A stretch of DNA of 64,000 nt, from contig BMSW01000005.1 of NCBI GenBank assembly GCA_014649355.1, positions 474,883 through 538,882 on the forward strand, given 5' to 3'. This DNA is from Streptomyces althioticus (GTDB lineage: Bacteria > Actinomycetota > Actinomycetes > Streptomycetales > Streptomycetaceae). The position numbers and the translations under genes are program-made. How positions within the stretch are numbered: the first letter of the stretch is position 1; every line of letters begins with the position of its first letter. Positions 1-9,700 of this stretch are shown one piece after another. The notes beneath the pieces were generated by a model. The model worked only from the letters and a program-made list of their open reading frames with translations, was not told where the DNA came from and did not search any database.

Positions 1-114
1 GGAGGACCCGACGAGGAACACGAACTCGCCCTTCTCGACCTCCAGGGAGACGTCCCGGAGGGCTGGGCGGGTCTGCTTGGGGTAGACCTTGGACACGTTG
101 TCGAATCGGATCAC
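1..114 (-). CDS. ftsE: Cell division ABC transporter ATP-binding protein FtsE (N-terminal fragment, cut by window edge)
   Basis: Only the first 38 codons are inside the window, read from a GTG at 114. They begin VIRFDNVSKVYPKQTRPALR and continue to FVFLVGSS, which is the start of the Walker A loop (GSSGSGKST expected beyond the edge). FtsE is the ATPase of the FtsEX complex, which in actinobacteria links the divisome to peptidoglycan hydrolases. ftsX is expected further left on the same strand. Nucleotide-binding residues cannot be checked because the frame leaves the window. The identification rests on the characteristic FtsE N-terminus plus the prfB neighbourhood. Another ABC ATPase is possible but less likely. 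Confidence 0.85.
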   Translation of the reverse strand, partial: MIRFDNVSKVYPKQTRPALRDVSLEVEKGEFVFLVGSS

Positions 115-448
115 GGATGCACCACGGGTAGCCGGGGGTAGATGAGCGTGACCTTACGCGACCCGGGGAGCCGAGCGCAGTCACCGGAGGGGGTTGTGGA
201 AGAGATGCGCCCTTTTGTTCCGGTGCCGGACGAGGGCAGCATCCCCAGGGGGGCGGGGCTGTGACAGGTGCGGCTCCGCCGCGTGGGCGCGAGCGACCGC
301 AACGGCGCCGCAGCCGCGCATCCTCCTGAACCACCCTCTCCGTGAGCGACCCGGCGCAGCTTCCGCGGGAACCTGGCAGAGTGGAAGGGGAACGTTCACG
401 CGGTGGTGGGCGTTGAACCCCAGGAATCGGCGCGAGGAGGGCGAGCGC
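115..448. other. Intergenic region between ftsE and the zinc-ribbon microprotein gene
   Basis: This stretch of about 330 bases should hold the minus-strand ftsE promoter and the plus-strand promoter of the gene starting at 449. Open frames cross it, but none has a ribosome binding site or recognisable protein character. I see no strong hairpin or repeat. Confidence 0.5.
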
Positions 449-640
449 ATGACGTACGACCGGCTGGTGTGCGCGAACTGCGCCGCGCCCGTGAGCGAGG
501 GCCGGTGCCCCGTGTGCCGTGCGAACCGCGAGCGGATGCAGCAGGAGAACTTCTTCGCGGGGCTGACCCCGATGACCCTGATCGTCCTGCTGGCGGTTCT
601 GGTGGCGGCGGTGGCGCTGCTCGCCCACCAGACCGTCTGA
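449..640 (+). CDS. Small zinc-ribbon membrane protein, unknown function
   Basis: A 63-residue protein starting at ATG 449 behind a GAGGAGG-like ribosome binding site (433-440). Residues 8-23 hold two CxxC pairs, C8/C11 (CANC) and C20/C23 (CPVC), separated by eight residues, which is a rubredoxin-like zinc knuckle. Residues about 41-60 (TPMTLIVLLAVLVAAVALLA) form a single hydrophobic segment, so the metal site probably sits at the cytoplasmic face of the membrane. The longer open frame upstream has no support. The gene converges on the LAETG surface-protein gene with a 14-bp-stem hairpin between them. No function is known to me. Confidence 0.8.
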   Translation: MTYDRLVCANCAAPVSEGRCPVCRANRERMQQENFFAGLTPMTLIVLLAVLVAAVALLAHQTV

Positions 641-681
641 CCAGGACGGCCAGAAGCCCCACACGTCCCACAGACACGGCG

Positions 682-713
682 AGGGCCCGGAGCGCGGCGG
701 CGCTCCGGGCCCT
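682..713. terminator. Bidirectional terminator hairpin
   Basis: Perfect 14-bp inverted repeat, AGGGCCCGGAGCGC at 682-695 and its complement at 700-713, with a GGCG loop. It lies between two convergent genes (stop at 640 on plus, stop at 756 on minus). There is no U-tract, as is usual in Streptomyces. Confidence 0.8.
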
Positions 714-755
714 TGCGTCATCACGTGCGTACGGTGCGTACGCGCGCGGCCACCG

Positions 756-1358
756 TCAGGCGGCGGCGCCGCCGCGGCCGGACATCAGGCGCGGGAGCAC
801 CCGGAAGCCGATACCGCCGGCGATCATCGTGGCGGCGCCGATCACCAGGAAGGTGGTCTCGGCGGCACCGGTCTCGGCCAGCTCCTTGCCGTTGCCCTGC
901 GCCGAGGCCGCCGGGGCCTCCTCGCCGGTGTCGGTCAGGGAGGAGGAGCCCTCCTCCTGCGGGGAGGCGCCGCCGTCCGGGTCGAGGCCGCCGCCGGGGG
1001 CGGACTCGGAGGGCGCCTCGGTGGGCTCCTCGGTCGGGTCCTCCGTGGGGTCCTCGGTGGGCTCTTCCGTGGGCTCCTCGGTCGGCTCCTCCGTCGGCGG
1101 CTCCTCGGTGGGCTCCTCCGTGGGCGGGGCGGTGGGGAGCTCGGTGGGCGGGTCGGTGGGCTCCTCGGTCTCGCCCTCGCCCGGGTCCTCGTCGTCGGCG
1201 CTCATACTGAGGCCCAGGCCGAGGCCCGCGTCGTTCGCCTCGGCGTTCACGCCGATCTCGAGGGCGGAGGCGGCGCCGGCCGCCGTGAGCGAGGCGCCGG
1301 CCGCTATCACGGCACCGGCCGCGATACGAGCGACACGGATCCGCGTCTTCTTGGTCAT
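756..1358 (-). CDS. LAETG-motif, sortase-anchored surface protein with Pro/Glu/Thr repeats
   Basis: 200 residues. A basic N-terminus (MTKKTRIRVARIAAG) and a hydrophobic run to about residue 32, ending in AASA, form a Sec signal peptide. Residues about 64-115 are a repeat of TEEP/TEDP units, a stretched wall-spanning low-complexity stalk. LAETG is at 160-164, followed by a hydrophobic helix (about 170-190) and a basic tail (RLMSGRGG), the standard cell-wall sorting signal. Streptomyces class E sortases are known to use LAxTG. A second look-alike, LTDTG, occurs at 141-145. No catalytic or binding domain is visible between signal peptide and stalk, so the role is unknown. The gene is monocistronic, with a hairpin at each side. 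Confidence 0.85.
   Translation of the reverse strand: MTKKTRIRVARIAAGAVIAAGASLTAAGAASALEIGVNAEANDAGLGLGLSMSADDEDPGEGETEEPTDPPTELPTAPPTEEPTEEPPTEEPTEEPTEEPTEDPTEDPTEEPTEAPSESAPGGGLDPDGGASPQEEGSSSLTDTGEEAPAASAQGNGKELAETGAAETTFLVIGAATMIAGGIGFRVLPRLMSGRGGAAA
1020..1160 (-). repeat. Coding micro-repeat encoding TEEP/TEDP units
   Basis: A roughly 12-bp direct repeat (GGCTCCTCGGTG and variants on the plus strand), about ten copies, inside the LAETG protein gene. It encodes (T-E/D-E/D-P)n. Copy number is likely to vary between strains by slippage. Confidence 0.85.
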
Positions 1359-1599
1359 GTGGTTGCTACCCCCAGTAGCTCATCGTCAGTGAGGCGGCGC
1401 CCGGGGCCGTGATCAACGGAGGTAACTGTGGTGAAACGCCCCCCGGTTCACATGCGCCCCAGAAATGCGCATGCCACGCGCCACCCTTCCCACTTTCCAA
1501 AAGAACGTCAAGGGCGTTGCGTACGCGATGTCCGGCTCCGCACGCTTTGCCGGACAGGGAAGCTGTGAGTGTGATGTAAATCCCGGACATCCCCGACAC
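1359..1599. other. Upstream region of the LAETG protein gene
   Basis: About 240 bases, before the prfB terminator, that should contain the minus-strand promoter of the surface-protein gene. It is less GC-rich than its surroundings (for example around 1480-1590). No convincing coding frame or repeat was seen. No clear -35/-10 pair could be assigned. Confidence 0.45.
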
Positions 1600-1640
1600 G
1601 ACAAGGCAACTGCCGCTGCGATAGCGGCAGTTGCCTTGTC
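1600..1640 (-). terminator. prfB terminator, perfect 18-bp hairpin
   Basis: Left arm GACAAGGCAACTGCCGCT at 1600-1617, five-base loop, exact complement at 1623-1640. It begins 26 bases past the prfB stop. It is one of the strongest hairpins in the window and lacks a U-tract. Confidence 0.85.
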
Positions 1641-1665
1641 GACAAATCGGTGTGCGGGCGGGGCC

Positions 1666-2772
<1,107 letters not shown>

Positions 2773-3287
2773 GCCCTCCAGCGTAACGGCTTCCCGCCGT
2801 GGGCCATGCCGGGCGGGGCGCCCGGCTCCCTCCCCTCCTCCGGGGGCCGCGCCCCCGGGCCCCCTTTTGCGCAGTTCCCCGCGCCCCTGAGGGCGTCGTC
2901 CTCACGTGTCCCTGAGAGGGCGTCCACCCTCGCCCCTGAGGGGGCCGTCCTCCCGTGGCCCTGCTGGGCCGGGTGCTTCCCTCGCGTTCCTGGGGCTGCG
3001 CCCCAGACCCCCTTCACGCAGTTCCCCGCGCCCCTGAGGGCGTCGTCCTCCCACGTCCCCGAGAGGGCGTCCACCCTCATCCCTGAGGGGGGTCGTCCTG
3101 CCGTGGCCCTGCTCGTGCCGGGCGTTTCCCTCGCGTTCCTGGGGCTGCGCCCCAGACCCCCTTCGCGCAGTTCCCCGCGCCCCTGAGGGCGTCGTCCTCC
3201 CACGTCCCCGAGAGGGCGTCCACCCTCATCCTTGAGGGGGCGTCCTCCCTCGTCCCACGTCCCTGAGGGGGGCGTCTCCCCGCGTTC
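2773..3287. repeat. Noncoding tandem repeat array, about 148-bp unit, three partial copies
   Basis: Between the kinase stop and the prfB start. Units begin near 2870, 3017 and 3166 with CGCAGTTCCCCGCGCCCCTGA, each followed by alternating GTCCTCCC / CCCTGAGGG blocks. Each copy is preceded by a GC hairpin: 2841-2857, 2990-3006 (CTGGGGC-TGC-GCCCCAG) and 3139-3155. Copies 2 and 3 are nearly identical. The same core motif occurs, inverted, at 10329 and 10501. Such modules are common in Streptomyces intergenic DNA. The hairpins may end kinase transcription. No gene is seen. Confidence 0.85.
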
Positions 3288-4526
3288 CTATGGGGCGGCC
3301 GGGGCCGAGTTCTCCATGTCCGGGGGTGGGGGTGGGGTGTCGTCCGTCGTGGTCAGCCAGGTGGCTACTCCTGCTGCCGTCAGGAGGGTCGCCGCCACCG
3401 CCAGGGTGAGGCGGCGGCGGCGCGTCACCGCTCGGTTGCGGGCCGAGCCCGGGCGGGGGGCGCCCGCCGCCCGGGGGGCGCGGGCCGTGCCGCGGGCTCC
3501 GCCGGCCAGCTCGTCCGGCGCGGGGACCCGCATCGACGTGTGCGTGTCGCGGTTGGAGTCGGACGGCCTGGCGCCCGGCACCAGCGGCACCGCGCCCCGG
3601 CGTCGCACCGGCTGCCCGGCGGCGGGGGCCGCGCCGGACAGCTCCTCGGCGGCCTCCTCGGCCTCGTCGGGGTCCGGCTCGTCCACGTCCAGCGGCGGCA
3701 TCCCGGCCAGCAGCGGCAGCAGCTCCCGCAGCCGGGCGGCCAGCTCGGAGGCGCGCAGACGCGAGGCGGGGGCCTTGGCCAGGCACTGCACCAGCAGCTG
3801 CCACAGCTCGTCCGGGATGCCGGGCAGCGGCACCACCGTCTCGGTGACGTGCCGGCGCAGCACCGCCCCCGGGTGGCCGCCGCCGAACGGGGTGAAGCCC
3901 GCGAGCAGCTCGTAGAGGACCGTGGCGAGGGCGTAGATGTCGACGGCGGCGCGCGGCGGCAGGCCCTCGACGATCTCGGGGGCCAGATAGTCCGGCGTGC
4001 CGATGATCTTCGAGGCGCGGGTACGGCGCGGGGTGTCGATGAGTTTCGCCACGCCGAAGTCGGTCAGCAGGGCGCGGTGCGAGCCGCCGGGGCCGAGCGG
4101 GCCCTGCATGTCCAGCAGGACGTTCTCCGGCTTGACGTCGCGGTGGACGACCCCGGCCGCGTGCGCCGCGGCCAGGCCGTCGGCGACGTCCGCGGCGATC
4201 GCCACCGCGGCCTCCGGGGCGAGCCGGCGCTCCCGGTCCAGCCGGGTGCGCAGGTCGGTGCCCCGGACCAGGTCCATGACCAGCGCGAGGTCGTTGCCGT
4301 CGACGACCAGGTCCCGCACGGCTACCACGTGCGGATGCTCCAGACCCAGCAGCGCCGTCCGCTCCTGCACGAAGCGGCCGACGAGCTCCTGGTCCGAGGA
4401 GAGATCCTCACGCAGCAGCTTGATGGCGACGGGCCCCTCGGGGCCCTCGCCCAGCCACACCGTGCCGGCGCTGCCCCGCCCGAGGATCTGGTGGGCGGTG
4501 TACCGGCTGCCGATTCTCCGTGCCAA
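3288..4526 (-). CDS. pkaB: Membrane-anchored Ser/Thr protein kinase, PkaB-like
   Basis: 412 residues. The Hanks-type kinase domain spans about 8-270: glycine loop GRGSAGTVW (16-24), ATP lysine K36 in VAIK, catalytic HRDVKPEN (D130), metal-binding DFG near 155 and an APE motif after an activation loop rich in Thr/Ser/Arg. A Pro/Ala/Arg-rich linker follows, then a hydrophobic helix at about 370-390 and a short Pro-rich tail that should be outside the cell. No PASTA or other sensor domain is visible. It lies 109 bases downstream of the PkaA-like kinase on the same strand, matching the pkaA-pkaB pair of Streptomyces coelicolor. Substrates cannot be read from the sequence. Confidence 0.9.
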   Translation of the reverse strand: MARRIGSRYTAHQILGRGSAGTVWLGEGPEGPVAIKLLREDLSSDQELVGRFVQERTALLGLEHPHVVAVRDLVVDGNDLALVMDLVRGTDLRTRLDRERRLAPEAAVAIAADVADGLAAAHAAGVVHRDVKPENVLLDMQGPLGPGGSHRALLTDFGVAKLIDTPRRTRASKIIGTPDYLAPEIVEGLPPRAAVDIYALATVLYELLAGFTPFGGGHPGAVLRRHVTETVVPLPGIPDELWQLLVQCLAKAPASRLRASELAARLRELLPLLAGMPPLDVDEPDPDEAEEAAEELSGAAPAAGQPVRRRGAVPLVPGARPSDSNRDTHTSMRVPAPDELAGGARGTARAPRAAGAPRPGSARNRAVTRRRRLTLAVAATLLTAAGVATWLTTTDDTPPPPPDMENSAPAAP

Positions 4527-4635
4527 GACTGCTCCTACCGACGCGTGTTGTCGCCAAAGCTACGCGTCCGGACAGGTGACCTTCACCGGAGACCCGGAAA
4601 TCGGCCCCCAGATGTCGACAAATCGGCAGACGAAC

Positions 4636-6288
4636 CTAGTTCGTCGGGTCCGACGGGCCGCCCAGGTCCTCGATCCAGCCCGTGATCGAGCCGAACCAGT
4701 CGCTGAGCTGGTCCCAGTAGCCCTTGCCCGTGCCGATCCAGTCCTGGAGCGGGCTCAGCTCCCAGATCAGCCAGCTCGCCACGAACAGGATGAGCAGCGT
4801 GAACAGGCACCCCTTGAGACAGCCCAGGCCGGGGATGCGCATCGGGTTGGCGCTGCGCTGGCGGGGCTGGCGCGGCTCCCGGGCGGGGCGCTGCGGCTCC
4901 GGCGGGGGCGCGTACCGCTGCGGCGGCTGGGGCGCCTGCCGGCGCTGGCGCTCCGGCGGCGGGGCGTACTGCTGCGGCGGGGGCTGCTGCGGGTAGCCGT
5001 ACCCGGGGCCGGGCTGCGGCTGCTGCTGGGGGTGGCGCTGCGGGGGCTGCTGCGGCGGCCGGGCCACCTGCCGCTGGGGGCGGCGGCGCAGCGGGTCCTG
5101 GCTGGGGTCGAGGTACTGCACCTGGGTCTGCTCGTTGCGGTCGCGGGCCGCGCGGAGCTGGTTCTGCCAGGGGTGCGGGTCCTCGGGGCCGCCCGCGGGC
5201 TGCCCCGGCGGCACCGGGGGCATCACGGCCGTCGGGTCGGCCGCGCCGGACGGGCCGGTCTGCGGCAGGACGCTGGTCGCGGCGTTGGGGTCGTAGGCGC
5301 CGTTCGGGTTCTGCGGCAGCACCTGCGTGGGGTCGGAGGCGCCGGGCGCGGACGGCTCGCCGGGGACCTGCGCCGGGGCGGGGTCGGGGGCGAGGAGCGC
5401 GCCGACGTTCTCCGCGGCGGCGATCTGCGCCGAGTTCGCGTGCACGCCGATGCCCTCGGCGACGACCCGCAGACCGCGCGCGAGGTTCTCGGCGCCGGGC
5501 CGCTCGTCGGGGTTCTTGCGCAGGCAGCGCTCGATGACCGTCCACAGCGGGTCGGGCACGGTGGACGGGCGGCGCGGCTCGGCGCTCAGGTGCTGGTGCA
5601 GCACCTCGAGGGCGGACGCGCCGGAGAACGGCGGGCGGCCGGTGACCAGCTCGTAGAGCAGGATGCCGGCGCCGTAGATGTCGACGGCGGAGGTCTGCGG
5701 GCGGCCCTCGGCGGACTCCGGCGCGATGTACGCGGGCGTGCCGACGAACTCGTGGGTGCGGGTCAGGCCCGGGGAGTCGGCGAGGCGCGCGATGCCGAAG
5801 TCGGTGAGCATCGGGTGCAGCTCGTCGCCCTGCTGCTTGAGCAGGACGTTGGCGGGCTTGAGGTCGCGGTGGACCACGCCGTCGGCGTGGCTGGCCCCGA
5901 GCGCGTCGGCGATCTGCGCGGTCAGCAGGGCCGCGGCGACGGGGGTGAGGGGGCCGTTCTCGCGCAGGTAGCGGTGCAGGTCGGGACCGTCGATGAGGTC
6001 CATGACCAGCGCCAGCAGCTCACCCTCGACCACCAGGTCGCGGACCCGGACGATGTTGGGGTGGGTGAGCCGCAGCAGGACCGAGCGCTCCCGCAGGAAG
6101 CGCATCACGATGTCGGCGTCGCTCGCCAGCTCTTCCTTGAGGACCTTGATCGCCACGGTCTCGCCGGGCTGGCCCGGCACGGCCGCCTCGGCGCCCGCGG
6201 TCTCCCGCTGGCGTGCGCGCCAGACGGTGCCCGTGGCGCCGCGTCCGAGCGGCTCCTCGAGCAGGTACTTGCTCCCTACCGGCCGCAC
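4636..6288 (-). CDS. pkaA: Membrane-anchored Ser/Thr protein kinase, PkaA-like
   Basis: 550 residues from GTG 6288, chosen because AGGGAG lies eight bases upstream and the product then starts at VRPVGSKYLLEE, just before the kinase fold. An ATG at 6360 would add 24 non-conserved residues. Kinase motifs: GRGATGTVW, VAIK (K48), HRDLKPAN, DFG and APE. A long Gln/Pro/Arg-rich, low-complexity linker (about 370-470) leads to a transmembrane helix at about 493-509 and a 41-residue Trp-rich extracytoplasmic tail. The linker resembles a disordered hub for phosphorylation or protein contacts. It is divergent from the FHA/FtsK gene, whose FHA domain could read phosphothreonines made by this kinase (inference). 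Confidence 0.9.
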   Translation of the reverse strand: MRPVGSKYLLEEPLGRGATGTVWRARQRETAGAEAAVPGQPGETVAIKVLKEELASDADIVMRFLRERSVLLRLTHPNIVRVRDLVVEGELLALVMDLIDGPDLHRYLRENGPLTPVAAALLTAQIADALGASHADGVVHRDLKPANVLLKQQGDELHPMLTDFGIARLADSPGLTRTHEFVGTPAYIAPESAEGRPQTSAVDIYGAGILLYELVTGRPPFSGASALEVLHQHLSAEPRRPSTVPDPLWTVIERCLRKNPDERPGAENLARGLRVVAEGIGVHANSAQIAAAENVGALLAPDPAPAQVPGEPSAPGASDPTQVLPQNPNGAYDPNAATSVLPQTGPSGAADPTAVMPPVPPGQPAGGPEDPHPWQNQLRAARDRNEQTQVQYLDPSQDPLRRRPQRQVARPPQQPPQRHPQQQPQPGPGYGYPQQPPPQQYAPPPERQRRQAPQPPQRYAPPPEPQRPAREPRQPRQRSANPMRIPGLGCLKGCLFTLLILFVASWLIWELSPLQDWIGTGKGYWDQLSDWFGSITGWIEDLGGPSDPTN

Positions 6289-6796
6289 GTCATGCGCTCC
6301 CTGCTGCTTGCTGGCTGGCGTACACCGTGGTCCACCCTGCTGCGGAATGTTCCGACCCACTGTAGTGCCGCCGCACGGGATACCGGCCGGCCGACTTCTG
6401 CGTCGTCCTGTGCTGGGTCTTACGCACCGGTTCCCGTTCCTGTTCGACGGTTTCGACGGTTCCGCTGAATTCTCCGCGGATTCCGCGCGTGCGGAGTCTG
6501 CCGGAAAGACGCCCGACTCTGTCCGTTGGTTGCCGCGGGCCGGACGTGACCGATCTCAAGTCGGCCCCGAGTGATTATCCAGGCGTCACTGGTCAGGCAT
6601 TTTTACGGGCAGAGCCGACCAATCAAGATCATTTGATGCCCGGAGGCGGGCGCGCTGTCGGTGACAGGTGCGAGGATGCGGGCAGTACTGGCCGTACGTG
6701 CGCGTGTGGCGGTGGGGGAAGTCCGCGGAGGGGGACCGCGGGACCGCTTCGTCCCCCGTGTCGCGGGCGCTCGCGCAGAAGGGACCGCTGACGGCG
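6289..6796. promoter_or_regulatory. Divergent promoter region between PkaA-like kinase and FHA/FtsK ATPase
   Basis: About 500 bases of noncoding DNA between two divergent genes. The stretch 6565-6640 is unusually AT-rich for this chromosome. It includes an interrupted inverted repeat ATCAA (6622-6626) / TTGAT (6633-6637). Both genes' promoters should be here, but I cannot assign -35/-10 elements with confidence. Frames crossing it lack ribosome binding sites. Confidence 0.5.
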
Positions 6797-9700
6797 ATGC
6801 AGATCCGGCTGACCGTCGTAGACCCGCTGGGCCCCTCCTCCCCCGTCCGGGAGCGGGCCATGAGCTGCGACGTGCTGGTCACGGCGCCCGCGGGCACGGC
6901 TCTCGCCGCGGTCGCCTCCGCGCTCGCCTCGGCGGTCTCCGGCGGCGACGGCTCCTCCGGCTCCTCGGGCGCGCCCGTGCTGTACGCCGGTGACCAGCGC
7001 CTCGACGCCCAGCGCTGCACGCTGGGCGAGCCCCCGCTGATCGACGGCGCGGTGCTGGCGGTGGGCGCGCCGGGCGAGCCCGAGCCGCATCCCGAGCTGG
7101 ACGCCGCCCCCACCCGGCTGCACGTGGTCGCCGGGCCCGACGCGGGCGGGGTGCATCTGCTGCACGGCGGGGAGATCCGCATAGGCCGCTCCGCCGACGC
7201 CGACGTGCCCCTCGACGATCCGGACGTCTCCCGGCTGCACTGCGCGGTGACGGTCGGCGCGGACGGCCGTGTCTCCGTCGCCGACCTCGGCTCCACCAAC
7301 GGCACCACGCTGGACGGCCGCGCCGTCGGCGCCCGCCCGGTGCGGCTCACCCCGGGCGCGCTGCTGCGCATCGGCGAGTCCGCCCTGCGGCTGACCCCGG
7401 CGGAGGGGCCGTCCGCCCGCACGGCGACCACCCCGGACGGGGAGGGACACGTCCGGGTGCCGGGGCCGCGTACGGCCGGGGCGGAGCGCGACACGGGAGG
7501 AGCACCCGGTCCGGCAGACCTCGGGGGCGCCCCCGAGGGACCGCGCGCCCCGACCCACCACGCCCACGGCTCCGCGGACTGGGCCACGCCCGCCCGCGCC
7601 GCGGCCCCTCCGTCGGGGCCGGTCTCCCATGTGCCGGAGCAGAGCGGCCCCCCGGAGGCCGAGCGGCGCGACGGCGGGAGCCAGGCGCAGCGCACCGTGC
7701 GGATCGCCACCCGGGGGGACGTGCCCCGGATGCCCCAGGGGCGGCGGGTCTCCCGTCCCGTCCCGGCCGGGGAGACGCACGCGGGCCGGGGACAGGCGAA
7801 CGGCCTGTACGCCGGCCCCGCGCACGCCCCGACGCGGGACGAGGCGCCCACCGCGCACCCCGGACACCCCGCCGGGTCGCACCCCGCCGGACCGCCGCCC
7901 GCCGGCCCCACCGGGCGGACCACCGGCGACGCCCGCGACGGGCGGTACGCCGACGCGACCGCCGCGCAGACCGCCGACACCCCCGACGGCACCCGCAAGG
8001 GCACCCCCGTCCGGGGCACCGACGTCCCCGAGCCGCCGCGGGCGCGCAGGCGGGGCGGGATCGGCGCCTGGGCGCGGCGGCTCACCGGCGGGCGTACCGA
8101 GCGGGACGCCGACGCGGCCTTCGACGACCCGCCCCGGGGAGCCGGGTACGCCCCGGCGCCCGCCGTCCCCGCGCAGCCCGAGACCTGGCCGGACCCGGCC
8201 ACGCTGCTGCTCACCGCGCTCGGCCCCGGCCCCCGGCTGTGGGAGCGCGGGCCCGACCACCCCGAGGCGCTCGCGGTGCGGCTCGGCACGGCCGACCGGC
8301 CCGCGCCGGACGGCTCCGGGCTGCTGCCCGTCGTCCCCGCGACCGTGGGGCTGCGCGAGGTCGGCGCGCTGGGGCTCGCCGGACCGCGCGAGCGGCTCTC
8401 CGGGCTGGCCCGCGCGGCGCTCGCCCAGCTCGCCGCGCTGCACTCCCCCGACACGCTGGAGATCGTCCTGATCGCCGCGGACCCCTCCCGTCCCTCGGAG
8501 GAGCGCACCGCCGAGTGGTCCTGGCTGGGCTGGCTGCCGCATCTGCGGCCCGGGCACGGCCAGGACTGCCGGCTGCTCCTCGCCCACGACCGGGAGCAGG
8601 CCGCGGCCCGCGCCGACGAGCTGCTGCGCCGTCTCGCCGACCACGACCACGCGGGCGCCCCGGCCGACGCCGGGCCGTTCACGGTGGTCGTGGTGGACGG
8701 CGACCCCGGCGGCGCCGACGTGCGGGACGCCCTGGCGCGGCTGGCGGTGGAGGGGCCGCGCGCCGGTGTCCATCTGCTGTGCCTCGCCGAGACGCCCGCC
8801 GCCTCGCCCGCGTCCCCGTTGACGGAGACGTACGAGGCGGCCTGCGCGGTGGCGCCCGCCTTCCGTGACTGCGGGGCGGTCGCGCTGCTCAGCGGGGACG
8901 TGGCGACCGCGCTCCGGCTGCTGCGGGTGGCGAGGACCGGCGACGGCTCCCCGCCCGGTCCGGTCGGGCACGGCACCCTCGCCACCGTGGACGCGGTGTC
9001 CGCGGCCTGGGCCGAGCGGTTCGCGCGGGCGCTCGCGCCGCTGCGGCCCGACGGCCCGGCGGCCGGACCGCACCCCCGCGTGTCGGCGCCGCTGCCTCCG
9101 TCGGCGCGGCTGCTCGACGAACTGGGCCTGGCCCGGGCCACCCCGGCGTCGCTGATGGCCCGCTGGGCCGACGCGGCCGACGACACCGGTGCGCTCGGCG
9201 GGCGCGCCGCCGCCGTCCTCGGGGCCGGCCCCCGCGGACCGGTCACCGCCGACCTTGCCGCCGACGGACCCCACCTGCTGGTCGAGGGCCCGTCCGGCAG
9301 CGGCCGTACGGAGCTGCTGCGCGCGGTCGTCGCCTCGCTGGCCGCGGCCGAGCGGCCCGACCGGCTGGGCATCGTCCTGGTCGACGGGCGCGGCGGCCCG
9401 GTCGCCGGGTCCGGGGCCGGCGAGGGCCTGCTGGTGTGCACGGACGTGCCGCACGTCTCCACCCATCTGAGCGCCGACGACCCGGTGCGGATGCGGGAGT
9501 TCGCGCAGTCGCTGAGCGCCGAGCTGAAGCGGCGTGCGGAGCTGCTGGGGCGTTCGGACTTCGCCGAGTGGCACACCGGGCGGGAGCTGGCGGACCGGAT
9601 GGTCGCCCAGCGCACGGCGGCGAACGGCGACCTGGACAGCCCGCCCAGTGCGACCGTGCGGCTGCGGCCGGGCGCGGACCGGCGCAAGACGCAGGCCGCG

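Noticed and set aside
403..1392. 329-codon plus-strand frame with SSVGSSVGSSVGG repeats
   Set aside because: Antisense reading of the LAETG protein's TEEP repeat. The minus-strand protein has signal peptide and sorting signal, so it is the real gene.
2773..3287. CRISPR-like array
   Set aside because: Repeat units are about 148 bp, degenerate and adjacent without unique 30-40-bp spacers, and there are no cas genes. The other arrays fail for the same reasons.
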